From: Sphagnum compactum
Taxonomy: Eukaryota; Bryophyta; Sphagnopsida; Sphagnales
Direction: 5' to 3'
NCBI GenBank assembly: GCA_965153455.1
Contig: OZ234498.1
Location: 16,988,001-17,052,000, forward strand
Length of the DNA: 64,000 nucleotides
How positions within the stretch are numbered: position 1 is the first letter of the stretch; each line of letters begins with the position of its first letter. Below the pieces are notes generated by a model. It was given only the letters and a program-made list of their open reading frames with translations. It did no database searches and was not told the origin of the DNA. Both the position numbers and the translations under genes were made by a program. Below, one piece after another: positions 50,976 through 63,209 of this stretch.

Positions 50976-51475
50976 TTTGTTTTCAATAAATGCCAACTTA
51001 TCTTTCCTCGAGTCTGTTCGGTGTGGAAAGCTCCATTTTAGTAAATCAACTTGCAGATGTAATGTCGTATCCCAAAACACAACATGGGAAGGTTGTTCAA
51101 TGCACATTTCCATTTACCATGTCAAAACAACAACACAATTGGTGGGAGGCTAGTTAGATTCTTGTGGCAACTTTCTAACCAGCATTGGACGTTCCTACTC
51201 TTGGATATGGTCAAATTTACAAGATTTTATGTGGTGAAGCTTTAAACAACATGCAATACGAACTTACAAGTGGGAACTTCCTAGCTTGCATTTGTATGGA
51301 TTTGGGGAAATGGGGGAAATGGGTGCCATGTAAACACATGTATTATGTATTGCAACATGTCATGTTTTGTGGGTAGTTTGAAAATTTCATTCATTACCCA
51401 ACTTGGAATTGTGATGAAGTTTGTCACTTTTTGGCTCATTTTGGAGCTTTTATGTAGGTAGGAGTAAAATCAAAA
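50976..51475 (+). pseudogene. Decayed SWIM zinc-finger transposase-like gene, 3' part
   Basis: With frame changes and stops the plus strand reads FGVESSILVNQLADVMSYPK, TFPFTMSKQQHNWWEAS and VPTLGYGQIYKILCGEALNN, then a SWIM-type zinc finger: CICMDLGKWGKWVPCKHMYY (C-x-C ... C-x-H). It continues VLQHVMFCG and, past a stop, FIHYPTWNCDEV. SWIM fingers close the C-terminus of MULE-type transposases and FAR1-like proteins. I infer it is the missing end of the gene at 21.2-23.2 kb, split by the CACTA insertion. Confidence 0.55.
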
Positions 51476-53136
51476 GTGACACCAAAAAATATTTTAAAAA
51501 TGTCCATTATAACATTAAATATGATGTTATGTGTTTCATTCTAGGGCCAAAAATTGCTTTACTTTTTACTATTTTGATTTAATAGGTTTTGATTTGTTAA
51601 TGGATTGGATTAATGTTGATTCATAAATTTGGTAGGTATGAATCATGTTTGATTATGTGAGAAATCACACATCAAACTGAATGTGCTCGAAATAAATATT
51701 GAATTAATAATGTTCAACACTACATTGGGTGGTCTAATTATCTCCTTTTATTCTTACCCCTAAACAAAGTTTGGAGAAAATTATTTTCGTGACTGGAATG
51801 TTCCATTGGTTTAGTTGGGAAATTTTTTCCACATAGACAAATTATTTTTGTATACATGGCAAGAATATTATATGTATGTGGAAATAATATTATGACTACA
51901 TGGCAAAAATATTTGATCTATGTGGCAAGAATATTAAAAAAAGATTCTTTCTTGCTCATCAAAGTCAAGTTCACATGCTCAATGTTGATCACAATTCACA
52001 CGTTCATTTAGGAACTATGTTGGGACATGAAGCACATCTTTCCATTAAGGGGTTGTTGTGATAAAATTTGTCAAAACAACTCCTTCCCATTAGATTTTTC
52101 AACTTAATTGGGATCATTGTCATTTTACAATTCTAATAGCTTCACATTGACTAAATACATGACATGTGAGAGTTATTAATCAAACTATGAGTTACCTTAA
52201 GGTGATACATGTCACCATTTTATTATTGAAACCTATGTGTAATTAAAAGCTAGCTAGAAAAAATCTAGTATAACATTCACCAACAATAAGTTTTAGGCTA
52301 TTATAGTTATGGAATGGAAAATGACTATTGGAATATGGCCCACATTGATGGCTTTTCATTGGGTTGTTGTAATCTATTATGGGTAGTTGTGATTATAATA
52401 GCCCAATGGAAAGAGCCTTTCACTTTGTTAACACATATGGTAGTTTTTGTATGGAATTCCAAGAAACAAATAGGACTCACTACTCATGCTCAATATTGAA
52501 TGTCAACAATGCCATGTGGCTGATGTGGCAAAATATTCATATATGTTAGAGAATATTATATCCACTTTGGAATAATATGTCAAAGCATATTCCTTTTATG
52601 TGGATGAAATATAGTAGGGAATATTTTATTAGGTTCAAGGTCACATGTTCACTGAATAAGAATTCTACTTTCTAAAATATCAAAATCCATTGATTTGTTC
52701 CTACTATAAATAGTAGCCATCAATGCAAATGCCTTAAACAAAACGGGCACTTAGACCCAATTTGAGCAACTAGGAAAATTGCAAATCATTATTAGATGCA
52801 TGCAACATTGAATGAACTTGAATTGACAAAAAAAGAAATCTTGTCCTTTTCTGTCATGGGCACAAAAACTACAAAGACAAATGACAAAGGATAGGCTTAA
52901 ATTTAACTGCAAAACATAGAACAAAAAATTCAAGATAAGAACATGAAGGCGAAAGACAAGAACACGAAGTGTGCAAAACAAAGGTGAAGATAAATTTTTA
53001 TTATGCTAAAGTATGAAAATGTGAACATGAAAAGACCAAAACAAAGGTATGGTTCAAAATTAAACTTTAGATTGATGTTGAACAAATTGAAGATAATGGG
53101 GGCGGGGGTTACCATCACATATAGACTATTTTTTGC
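51476..53136. other. AT-rich intergenic stretch
   Basis: No motif-bearing frames. Repeated words such as ATGTGGCAAGAATATTA (51,840-51,940) hint at old short duplications only. Confidence 0.4.
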
Positions 53137-55176
53137 AACTAGTAGAAATACTATCGCATGCGACTATTGTTTGCAACTAGTTTTTAGTTGCAAACGACAT
53201 TTGCAACTAAATTTTTTGTAGTATGCAACAAATGAAATATTTTTCATCGAATACGTATATGGCTATTGTATAATGTATACATGAGTAATCTTGCAACTAA
53301 AATTATAACTATATTGGTGACCAGTTGCAATTTGCCACATGGCATGCACCCATTTAGACCTATGCCACATGGCACCTATATAGTTTATGTGGCACATAGG
53401 TTTAGACATAGGCCATGTGGCACCTAGCTTATGTGGCATATGTGTAGACCTAGGTGCCACATGGCATATGCCAGGTGCCACTTAACTTACATGGCACCTA
53501 GGTTTAGACATATGCCATGTGGCACCTAGGTTGAGACATATGCCATGTGCCACTTTTAGGCCTAACCTAGGTGATCACCTAAGCTAGGCCTAGATTTAGG
53601 CCATGTGGCACCTAGGCTAGGTTTAAACCTACGCCATTTAAGCTAGGCTTAGATTTCACATGGCATTTATTAAAAATACCATATTTCTTTTTGGGTTTAA
53701 TTAAGGTTGAACCTTTTTGATTGGCTCATCCCAAAATGCAATTGCATTTTAATTTGTACATTATGTCCTAAAACACCTCTTTATGTAGTTGACAAAACTA
53801 AAGTGGGAGGCAAAACATATGGGATTAATTTTGTAATTGCAACTAATCATGCAATTACTTGGGCTACTAGTGACTACCTAACCTAATATAATATTTCTAA
53901 CTTAACTTACAATTTACTAACCTAGTTATTAATTAACACATTTTATGATGTGGCACTTATTCTAATCATGTTGCCATGCATGTGGTGTGAAAAAAAAGTT
54001 AAATAGATGCCACATGGCATGGCCTAAGCATAGCCTATGTGCAATGTGGCATGTCATAACATAGCCTAAGTGCCATGTGGCATGTCATATATAGTTGCCA
54101 CATGGCATGGCCTTACCTTGCTTAGTTGCCATATGGCATGTCTTAGACCTAACATATGTGCCACGTGGCATGTTTTTATCTTAGCCTAGCCTAGGTGCCA
54201 CATGGTATGGCTTAGGTTAAATTAAGTGCCATGTGGCATGTCATAGGTGCCATGTGGCATGTCATAGGTTCCATGTGGCATGACTTAGGTTTAACATATG
54301 TACCATGTGGCATGTCCTATGTCATGTTTAGGTGCCATGTGGGATGGTTTAGATCTAACCTATGTGCCACATGGATGAAACCGAACCTATGTGCCATGTG
54401 GCATGGCTTAGGCTGAACATATGTGCCATGTGGCATGTCTTATGTCATGTCTAAGTGCCATGTGGGATGGTTTAGACCTAGCCTATGTGCCACATGGCAT
54501 GGTTTAGGCCTAACATATGTGGCATGTTTTATGCTTTGCTTAGAGGCCACATGGCATGGCTTAACATATGTGCCATGTGCCATGTGGCATGTCATAGTCT
54601 AGGTTAAGTGCCACGTGGCATGGCCTAAGCCTAACATAGATGCCATGTGGCATGGCTTAGGCTTAACATAAATGCCACGTGACATGGCCTAGGCTTAACC
54701 TATGTTCCACATGTCATGTTTAAGCCTATATGTAAACGTATACAATGCCACATGTCACCAAGCCTAGGTTAAGTACCATGTGGCCTAGGCTTATAGGTAA
54801 GTAGGTACTTAATAAGTAGGTAGGTATGTAATAAGTAGGTAGGTAGGTACTAGTAGATAGGTAAGTATATATATATATCTAGGTACGTCCTTGCTAGCTA
54901 GGTAGCCTAGATACTTTATACAACTAGCATGTGACTATTTTGGTTACATTTGAAACTAAATGTCTATACAATGTTGTAAAAAATACAAAGACATCATAAA
55001 AAATAATACAATTTAAGGATGAAATAGGTCATATTCACAACCTAGTTGAAAAGAAAACCAAACTTCATCCAAATTTGAAAAATAGTTGAATAAGCAGCCA
55101 TTTGTAGTCATAGGCAACATTTGGTTGCACATAGTCGCATAGGGACAAATTGCAAATGACAAGATTTCTAGTAGTG
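53137..55176. mobile_element. Degenerate non-autonomous CACTA-like element, ~2.0 kb
   Basis: The right end reads ATTTCTAGTAGTG (55,164-55,176), identical to the big element's terminus over 13 bases. The left end reads AACTAGTAGAAAT (53,137), matching at 11 of 13 positions in inverse orientation. Next to each end are CGCATGCGACTA / TAGTCGCATAGG and GCAACTA words, analogous subterminal repeats. No coding capacity. The flanking triplets (TGC and GTT) do not match, so either the left boundary is off, it has mutated, or the ends belong to different insertions. Confidence 0.5.
53310..54800. repeat. TGCCACATGGCAT / AGGCCTAACCTATG degenerate repeat array
   Basis: More than 30 copies of TGCCA(C/T)(A/G)TGGCAT-type near-palindromes, spaced about 30-50 bases and linked by GCTTAGGCCTAACCTATG-like words. 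Some copies are perfect GCCACGTGGCA (near 54,160 and 54,610), the same G-box palindrome found in the big element's array. Fills the internal part of the 53.1-55.2 kb element. Confidence 0.85.
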
Positions 55177-58100
55177 GTTCTACCTCTATTTATACCCTTT
55201 TGGGGACCTATTTCAATAAAGGTTCCATGGAAGATTTCATATGCCCACCGACCAAGGAAACTTCTTACATAATTTTTTAGTTATAAGTGAACTACAAGTT
55301 AATTAATAATTAACCAAAAATGAACTAAGAGTTAACTAAGAATGAACTATAAATGAACTAAAATTTAATTATGAGTTGATTAGAAGTTAAATGAAAATGA
55401 ACTAGAAGTAAACTATGTGTTAATTAAAAGTGAATTCGAAATTAATTAATAGTGAATTGAGAGTTAACTAATAATGAACTAAAAATTAACTAGGAATGAA
55501 TTAATAGTTAATATGAATCATGGATGAACATCCATATGAATGAATTCCATTTGTTATGTGAAAATGGTGTTCATGCCATTTTGCACCTCCACACATGAGA
55601 ACTAATATATGGTTTGATTACATTTTAACTACATATATTTGACCAATTTAAATTTGCAAGTGGCTTGTTGTACTAATTAATATTTTTTATAATTTGTAGT
55701 ATGTTCATTTGTGAATATATATATATTTCAATTATCATTTCTTTAATTTTTAATAATTTCAAATTATTGACGTGGAAATTGAAGTAACATTTACTTTTAT
55801 CTACAAAATGCACTATAATGGGTTTTTAGATTTTTTGACATCTATTCAATTATTAGTGTGGTACATGAATTGAACTATTCAATTTTAACACATTGAAACC
55901 ATTGTTCACGGGTTGTCTTACCATAATTTATTAAATCACATGTATCCACTTAAGACTTCACATTTATGTTGGAATGACTCCTGACGTTTTCCACATCTTT
56001 TCAACTATCAACATGATCTATACATGAATTGAATCATCCATTTTGAATGTGTTATTCACAAGTTGCATTTTGCATTCACCAATAATTTTTTGAAATGGAT
56101 GTATAAAAATTTGGTAGGTTTCACATTTATATTTGAATGGGATAATGATTGGTCAAATTGTTAATGCATACAAAGTCCAAGATGCATGTAGACTTCTAAA
56201 TTACAAATTTTTAATATATTAAAATTGTATACATTTACATAAATTAGGTAGTATTTTTTCCCTTTAGTTTGATTTAAGCCCAACCATATGCACACACATT
56301 TTCATGATGCCACACCATAAAACCCCCAAAAAATCCCTAAATGAATTTCCCCCTTTTTTGGTTTATGAAAGAAAAAGATCCATGTTAAAATTCTTGAATA
56401 TATCAAATTTTCAGTTATTTTATAAAATTTTATAATATATATTTAATAAATGAATCAATTAAAAATGGTGATAATAAAAATGATATCAATGAATTTTATT
56501 TTATTTTTTATTTAAAAAAATTTATGGTGTTGTTCAAGTGGCAATCATTTGCAAAACAATTTAACCATGTTTTGGTTATAGACCATACATGGAGGTATAC
56601 ATTTGTTAAATCCTTCTATATTTTGAGTACAATACCTGAAACTATTGTATAATATTAACCTTCAAAAAAACTTTGGCGAAATGGCCTTTTTTATGTTCAC
56701 AAAATGGTGAAAATTCACCAGAAGAAAAAAACATTGAGATACATCATTAATATTTATTCTAAAGTTCTCAAAAAATTTGTATAAAGTTTATAATAATTTC
56801 AAAGGATTTTCAAAATTTTTAATAAAATAAGTTTGATGTTGGAATATTTTATGGGTTTAAAGTTGGAGTTATTAGACTTTTTAAGAAAATTATTCATTGG
56901 GAATGACTTTTTTTTGGATCAAATTTGCGATTTCAAAAATTTGGAATTTTTTTCAATGTTTGCATTTTTTCCCTTGAATTTGTGCTATTTTTCCAAAATT
57001 TTCCCAAAAAGAATCACCAAGTTGCAAAAACTTGCCACTAAATTTTTAAAAAAATGTTGGTTAGGGGGGGGGGAGGAGGTTAATCCAACTATTTAATGCC
57101 AAAATTTCACAAAATTATGTTGCGATTTCTTTTTAATGTTATGTATGATTAATGTTGCTAAACAAATATGGTCTTGAGAATTAAATGGTATATTGGTGTT
57201 TCTTCTTGTGACCAATTTTTGCCAATTTAAGGGGCAATAACATCAACAAAACATTTTTTTTTGAAAAAAAATCAAATTTCATCAATATATATATAATAGG
57301 TAGCCATAATAACAATGGTTGATATTTGTGAATCAATGGTTGGGAATGCTTGTTTATATCCTCGAGGGAGTTGGCTAGGGGGAAATTCATTTAACTATAT
57401 ATTAAATGTATAAATATGGTCCCAAGAATTTGAAATAAACCCATAAATTTCATAGTTATAGGGAAAAGTTAATGCATGGGGGAAAATGACTTTTCGAAAA
57501 AACTAGTCAACTGTCTTGTGAGGGTTGAAGAGTCCTTAAGAGGTGCAATGTTTCCATGTAAGGGAGCCTAAAGTATTCTAAGGGAAGGGAAGGATACAAC
57601 ATTCCCTACTAGGGAAGGTGAGGTTCCTTGGGAATGTAAGTTAATTTTGATTCCTTGTTGAGAAAGTCAAGATTCCCTAAGGAGAACATGGTTTTCAAGG
57701 AAAACATACTTGCATTGGCTAGTTAGTGTTTGTTGACCTAGTTATTAACCCAAGTCCAGATCCAAGTATGATGTAACCTACTTGTCAAATCCAGGTATTG
57801 TAAATACCCAAGAAAGAACCTACCAAGCTTAATATTGCATTTTTTGATACCCAGAAAAACCCTATTGATAGGGTATATCTTTGACAAAAAGTAATATTGT
57901 ACCATATATTGGAAGGGACTAGTAAAAATCACCCATGTTAATTATTTATTTAATCCAAATTTCATCCAAATTTTCTCATCTATTTAGGTTTTTAAATCCA
58001 ACCTTTTCATTCATTTCGGGATTACCAACACCAAAAACCCTGATCCATTGATTTCAAGCAATTGCATTCAACCATTCCCTCTTTCGTTTAGTTGTGCCCT

Positions 58101-58790
58101 TTGTCAATGAATAAGGATTTGGGATGATCCTTTCATGGGTATTTGCTATTCAGTGGTTGCCATTTTCACCTTGAATGTTAGGATTGACTATCAATTTAAT
58201 TCAAAATGGGAAAAGGAAGAATTTGGAGCTATAGATGAGGCATGCTTGTTATTTTGTGAACAAGTGAGTGTGGGCATGAACAAGATCAAATATTCCACAT
58301 TATATTCCATTTACATTAGAGGAATATTTTTGAAACATTTTTTTGACATGGAAAAAATATTTTCTAACAAAATTGAATATAATGCCCCATAAAAAAGAAT
58401 TGAATATTATTTGACAAATCTAAATATTTTGACATCTCAACCACGTGGTAATGTACATGTGAAATACTCACATTCCTACTATAATTGAAAAGTCACTATA
58501 TTTGCCAATTAAGGCCCATTTACACCAAGAGTTAGGGCCAAAATTGAACTCAAATTGAACATTCCTAGTAATGCAATCACTGACATCGGCTCCAAGGGCT
58601 CTACACCAGGAATCAAGGTTGAAAAAGAAAACAATTTTTTTATCTATCACTTTATGGTTCTGATTTGGCCTTAAAGTAGAAAAAAATATACCTATCAAGT
58701 TGGGCAACCAATTGGCAAACCTTGGGGCCAATGGTGCCACAATAAAATATTATTATTTTGATGAAATCCACACCATAGGATCAGAATAAA
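55177..58790. other. AT-rich intergenic stretch
   Basis: Contains a block of GAACTA/TTAACTA repeats (55,270-55,520, variants of AAGTGAACTA and GAGTTAACTA). The rest is T- and A-rich with no coding signal; open frames at 56,833-57,096 and 58,135-58,392 are low-complexity and unsupported. Confidence 0.45.
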
Positions 58791-61608
58791 TCTTAAACCA
58801 AACCTTATATCTTCTTTTACTTTTGCATTTCATCCCTCTTCATTTTTCTCTCTTCTTGGTGAGCTTATGCGCTTGTTTGTGAATGATGTTTGTTTATCTT
58901 TGCTCATCCATGGTGCTTTGACTTTTAAGGTTTAGATTGAGAAAGGAAGCAAAGATGAGAAGAATAATGATAACAAGAAAAAAATAGTGAAAGCATATGA
59001 GAGGTTGAAGCCTTTGTTCTAACTTTTTGACCTTAATGACCTTACACATGAACTCATTGAACCTCAAACATGTAATATTTTATCAGGAACTTGAGGCCAA
59101 ACAATGAGCCAAGAAGTGTTCAAATTTCCCATTACTGGCCCCAAGATTTTTTGGCCTTGACTCCCAGTCTGAAGCTGGATTAAAGACCCTTAAATGAAAA
59201 GAAAACCTTCAAATATTGTTCACAATCTAAATCCATTGGGTCACTTTCATCATCTATACACAAAAGGATGAATGTAGTCAACATATTCCTCATCTGTATG
59301 GCTTGTAACTTCGGTTCAAAACCATGAGGGTCACATTTATGTTCAACAAAGGGATCATACTCAATTCCTTGCACCAGTTGCTCTTGAAGTGAAGCTTCTT
59401 TTGCTGAACAAAGGTTCTGGCCTCATAGAAGACATCAAGACCGAGCAGCTTTGATCTGAAGGAAAGCAGATTGGAATAAGCATCTTCAATGTTCAAAGGT
59501 CTTTCTTGCATTTGCAGGACACTGTACTCCATTTTCCTCCATCAATCGTTGTTCATTGCTAAAACTTGGAAGCCGCCCATCGTTTGTTCCTTGTGACTGC
59601 AATTACATGGACAGATTCAAGGTTGCAGTGGGACTAGATAGAGAAGGAAGTTTTTGCTCTCCAGCTGAAGCAACAATCAACACTAGCATTCAGGTAGTCT
59701 TTTGTCCAAAATAACTATGAATTGAGTTTTAGCTTAGTATTATTTCAGGGATGTGAATAGGCAAAGCACATTGCTGGTATTTTTTGAAGCTCTGTTTGGA
59801 TCTTTGTCATCTTAGGAGTGGAACCTTTACAGTCAGTAGATGGGGGGCATCCATTGGTTTTTTTGGGTGTGTTGGAACCTGGAGTCAGCTTGTAATCCTC
59901 TTCATATCAAAGTTCTGAATTTGAAAGCAGGGATCTTGTGAATCAGTCTCTGACCAAGTTTATTCAGCTTTCCAAGTGCAATGCCAGGGACATAGATGCA
60001 TGGTGATTCAGTAGGGATTTATAATGACATTTGCAATCAAGTGATGGATGGGATCTTGGTGTTTCTCCAATTGTAAAGCCTGCCCCCTCAGCCCTTACCA
60101 TACGTGGAATCACCATGTAAGCATGTGCATTGTAAGCATGTGTAAGCATCAGGCACCTTGCTTGGACTGGAAACCATGGCACTCATTGTAGTGAAGAGTA
60201 CATGCTTGCTATCTTTCTTGATATGTACAAGTGCTATCCTGTCAAGCACAAGCAAGACTACAAATCCAGGATTATGGAAACTTCCACAACCCTTCTGCAG
60301 GCCCAAAGCTTGTTGAGTTGCAGTTGGAATGTGCAAAAGTACAATTGACTAATTTCTCATCAGGCAATGAAGTAATAAGAATCCATTGAACACACCTGTG
60401 GTCTTGATTAGTGTCTCTTAGTCTCTGCAACTTGCCCTTGTCAATGCAAACATTCATTGCATTTGCAGCAGTAGCCTAGCAGACCACTCAAACTCTGAAC
60501 TCGTCATAAATCATCTTCTCTCTTCCTCTTAAGTGTGCATGGATGCTGGCAAATCATGAATCCCCTCCTCATGCAGACCATGGAAACTTGGAAAGTCCTC
60601 TGATAGATTGGTAGGTGTTTTGTGCCATACATGAAGAAACCATATTCTTTTGGCATTATTTCATTACCAAAATGATTTATCAATTCATGCCTTATTTATT
60701 CATCCTCTTTGGAAAGAACCAAAAAACCCCGCTTAAGATTGCAGCAGGGTTGTTGATGTTCAAAACTCTGTTGGGTACGACTCTTCGACGAATTTGCATT
60801 TTGTGCTTCAAAATTTTAGTGCTTAGCGAGCTGGATTAGACGTGGAAATCTGTAGCTGCTTTCAATCAGCTTTCTCTCGTTAAATCCAAGTAAAATTCTC
60901 TTTGGAATAGCTCGCACCTCTTTGTGAATCATTTTTATTGCTGGAACTTTTGGTGGGTGGGTGATTATCATAAGATTTGCAGTTCGCTCTCAAGTTGCTG
61001 CTTACGCGAACACTTGGTATGCTTTTGTATACACACGTGATTGCTTCTGACGGGGGCGTTGAAGGACACCGAAGAAAGGGTGCATCGAGAAGAACAGGTT
61101 GCGTGATGACGGTCTTGATCAATATTGTGGGGTTTGTAGAAAGGTAATTCCTGCTTTGCCCAGACAGGAGGGTTGCAGTATGCAATAGGGAGTAAATGGA
61201 GAGAGGAGACAGATGTGTTTTGAGTCAGAAACTCGCTTTGAATGGAGCGGCGGTCGAGGGAGTAGGTGTGGATCGCGCATCATCAAGCGCAAGAGAGGCG
61301 AACCATAATCCCTGCATCGGAACCGCCATACATTGTACAGACAAATATGCAAAGCTAGGGTGAAATTCTACGTATTTTTAGATCGGCAAAGAGCGAACAG
61401 AGAGCAGAAAGGCCGAGGAAGGGAACGAATTGATAATTTTTTGGCGATCGCCACCATCTGCGGTAAAGAGATGAGCCATCTTTGCATCGGAACAAGCATT
61501 GCACATTGCTGGCGAAGATGGGAAGCTAGTGTGAAAACCCGCCGTGGTTGCGGAGAACTCTGACGGACCAGAGGCTAGAAAGGCGGAGGGAGAGAGTATG
61601 GAGGATAC
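58791..61608. other. Unassigned region upstream of the GnT-II pseudogene
   Basis: More balanced base composition than the preceding 8 kb. Minus-strand frames at 59,532-59,180 (MEYSVLQMQERPLNIEDAYS ...) and 60,336-60,088 have no recognised family. From about 61,000 the sequence is GC-richer and probably represents the former promoter and leader of the GnT-II gene. Confidence 0.4.
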
Positions 61609-63209
61609 ATGAAGTTGCAGAAAAAGTATGGGATGGCTACCTGCAGCGGCTGTCACTTGTGGCTTCTCGTAGCGTTGCAGGTGGTGGTGGTGGTGTTTCT
61701 CCTAGAACCATTGTTGTCGACAAACGAGTTCTTGCTCTGGTTGGATAAGACGCGAGGATTCCTAGAGTCGATGAATCCAATAGCTATCGCAGGGCCGACC
61801 GTAGGAACCCTGGAGAGCCTGCTCTCCAGGTATCACCGCCTGCTAGAAACAGAAGCAGCGGAACTGTTGATTTGGAGAAGCTAAAAAACAGGCGGATTGG
61901 ATTGCCCACGCAGAACGATCTATCCAAGAATCTCATTGAGCAGAACATGCTGCCTCCGCAGAACCAGAACCTGTATCCGAGGCTGAAAGATGACCACGTA
62001 AAATTAGTGCTGTATGAACACAACCGTCCAGAGTATCTGCGGGTGGTAGTTGTAGGGCTATCAGGAGTGGAGGGTATTGAAGAGACCCTGCTGATTGTCA
62101 GCCACGATGGGTTCTTTGAGGAGATGAACTCCATTTGTGCAGGACATACGATTCTGCCAGGTTCTTGCTCCTGCTCCATCTCCAAAATGCTTGGATTGCA
62201 TTCTTAAAGGACTTAATGACTCAGAATTCACAGATTCAGGCTACCAGGACAAGACACGGAGGTTGGCACATTTCTCACCATTTCAGAATCAATTTTGGAC
62301 TATGATTTCATGTAAGGCTATTGGAATTCTGCATAATCTCTCTCTAATGTTGCTGAATTTTCTGTTCAGGCACAGTAGTTGTTTCCAAGGGACCAATTGT
62401 TGTTCTGATTCTGTTGCTAAGCATAGAATCTGTCTGCCAGGTTAAACAAATCTATGCACCATGGTCACCACACCTATTTCCAGAGCTACACCTGGGGATT
62501 GCCAGGGTAAGGATGATGCTGTCAAGAGGGGCTGCAATGGAAATCCAGATTAATATGGAAAGGACCACATCGTATCACTCAAGCATCATTGGTGGCGGAT
62601 GATGAACACAGTGTGGGATGGATTGGCTGAGACCGAGGGCTTCAATGGCCACATCATGTTCATTGAAGAGGATTGCTATGTCCTCCCAAACACTTATCGA
62701 ACAATTCAGTTCCTCACCAAAATAAAAGGTGACAAGTGCCCTTATCGTGTTGCTGCAAACATTGCACCATTAGACATAAAATCAAGGGGAGAGACATTCA
62801 AGCACTTGGTTGTGGAGAAAGTTGGGAATGTGGGTTACACTTTCAACCGCTCAGTGTGGGAGTGAATCCATGCCCAAGCAGAGCCATTTTGCACTTTTGA
62901 TGAATACAACTAGGATATCACATTGTGGGCTACCTTTGGAAATGCAATGTTTACACTATGTGGTCCTTCCACTACTGGAATACATTTTGGGAAATGTGGA
63001 CTTCATAGGGTATGAGAAGGGGCCAGGAGTAGCAGTATGTGAAGATAATGAGTTGCGTCCTCAGTCTTGTGGATAAGGTGCTCAACATCCCACCAGATTG
63101 AGATGTCATCAGGTATGCAATCAAAGGGTACTGCTATCATTTCAAGGGGTGGGGTGACACGTGGGACCAACACCTCTGCCTCCAATTTTCCTCCATGTAC
63201 CAAGATTAA
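61609..63209 (+). pseudogene. Alpha-1,6-mannosyl-glycoprotein 2-beta-N-acetylglucosaminyltransferase (GnT-II, MGAT2-type), broken
   Basis: GnT-II is a Golgi type II membrane enzyme that adds the second GlcNAc in complex N-glycans. From ATG 61,609 a short cytosolic tail (MKLQKKYG) leads to a membrane anchor (HLWLLVALQVVVVVFLLEPL). After a frame change at about 61,750-61,860 the catalytic domain reads LVLYEHNRPEYLRVVV, TLLIVSHDGFFEEMN. An extra T near 62,134 shifts the frame before RFCQ. An intron (62,161-62,440) is followed by VKQIYAPWSPHLFP. Then come a one-base loss near 62,482, TAA at 62,551 (Gln in the family), MMNTVWDGLAETEGFNGHIM with the metal-binding region FIEEDCY, and VGNVGYTFNRSVWE. 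TGA at 62,863 and TAG at 62,911 (both Trp) and TGA at 63,013 precede a final out-of-frame piece, GWGDTWDQHLCLQFSSMY, ending at 63,209. Clearly non-functional as read. Confidence 0.88.

Noticed and set aside
53137-55176. Target-site duplication for the smaller CACTA-like element
   Set aside because: The flanking triplets are TGC and GTT, which do not match, so the insertion boundaries remain unproven.
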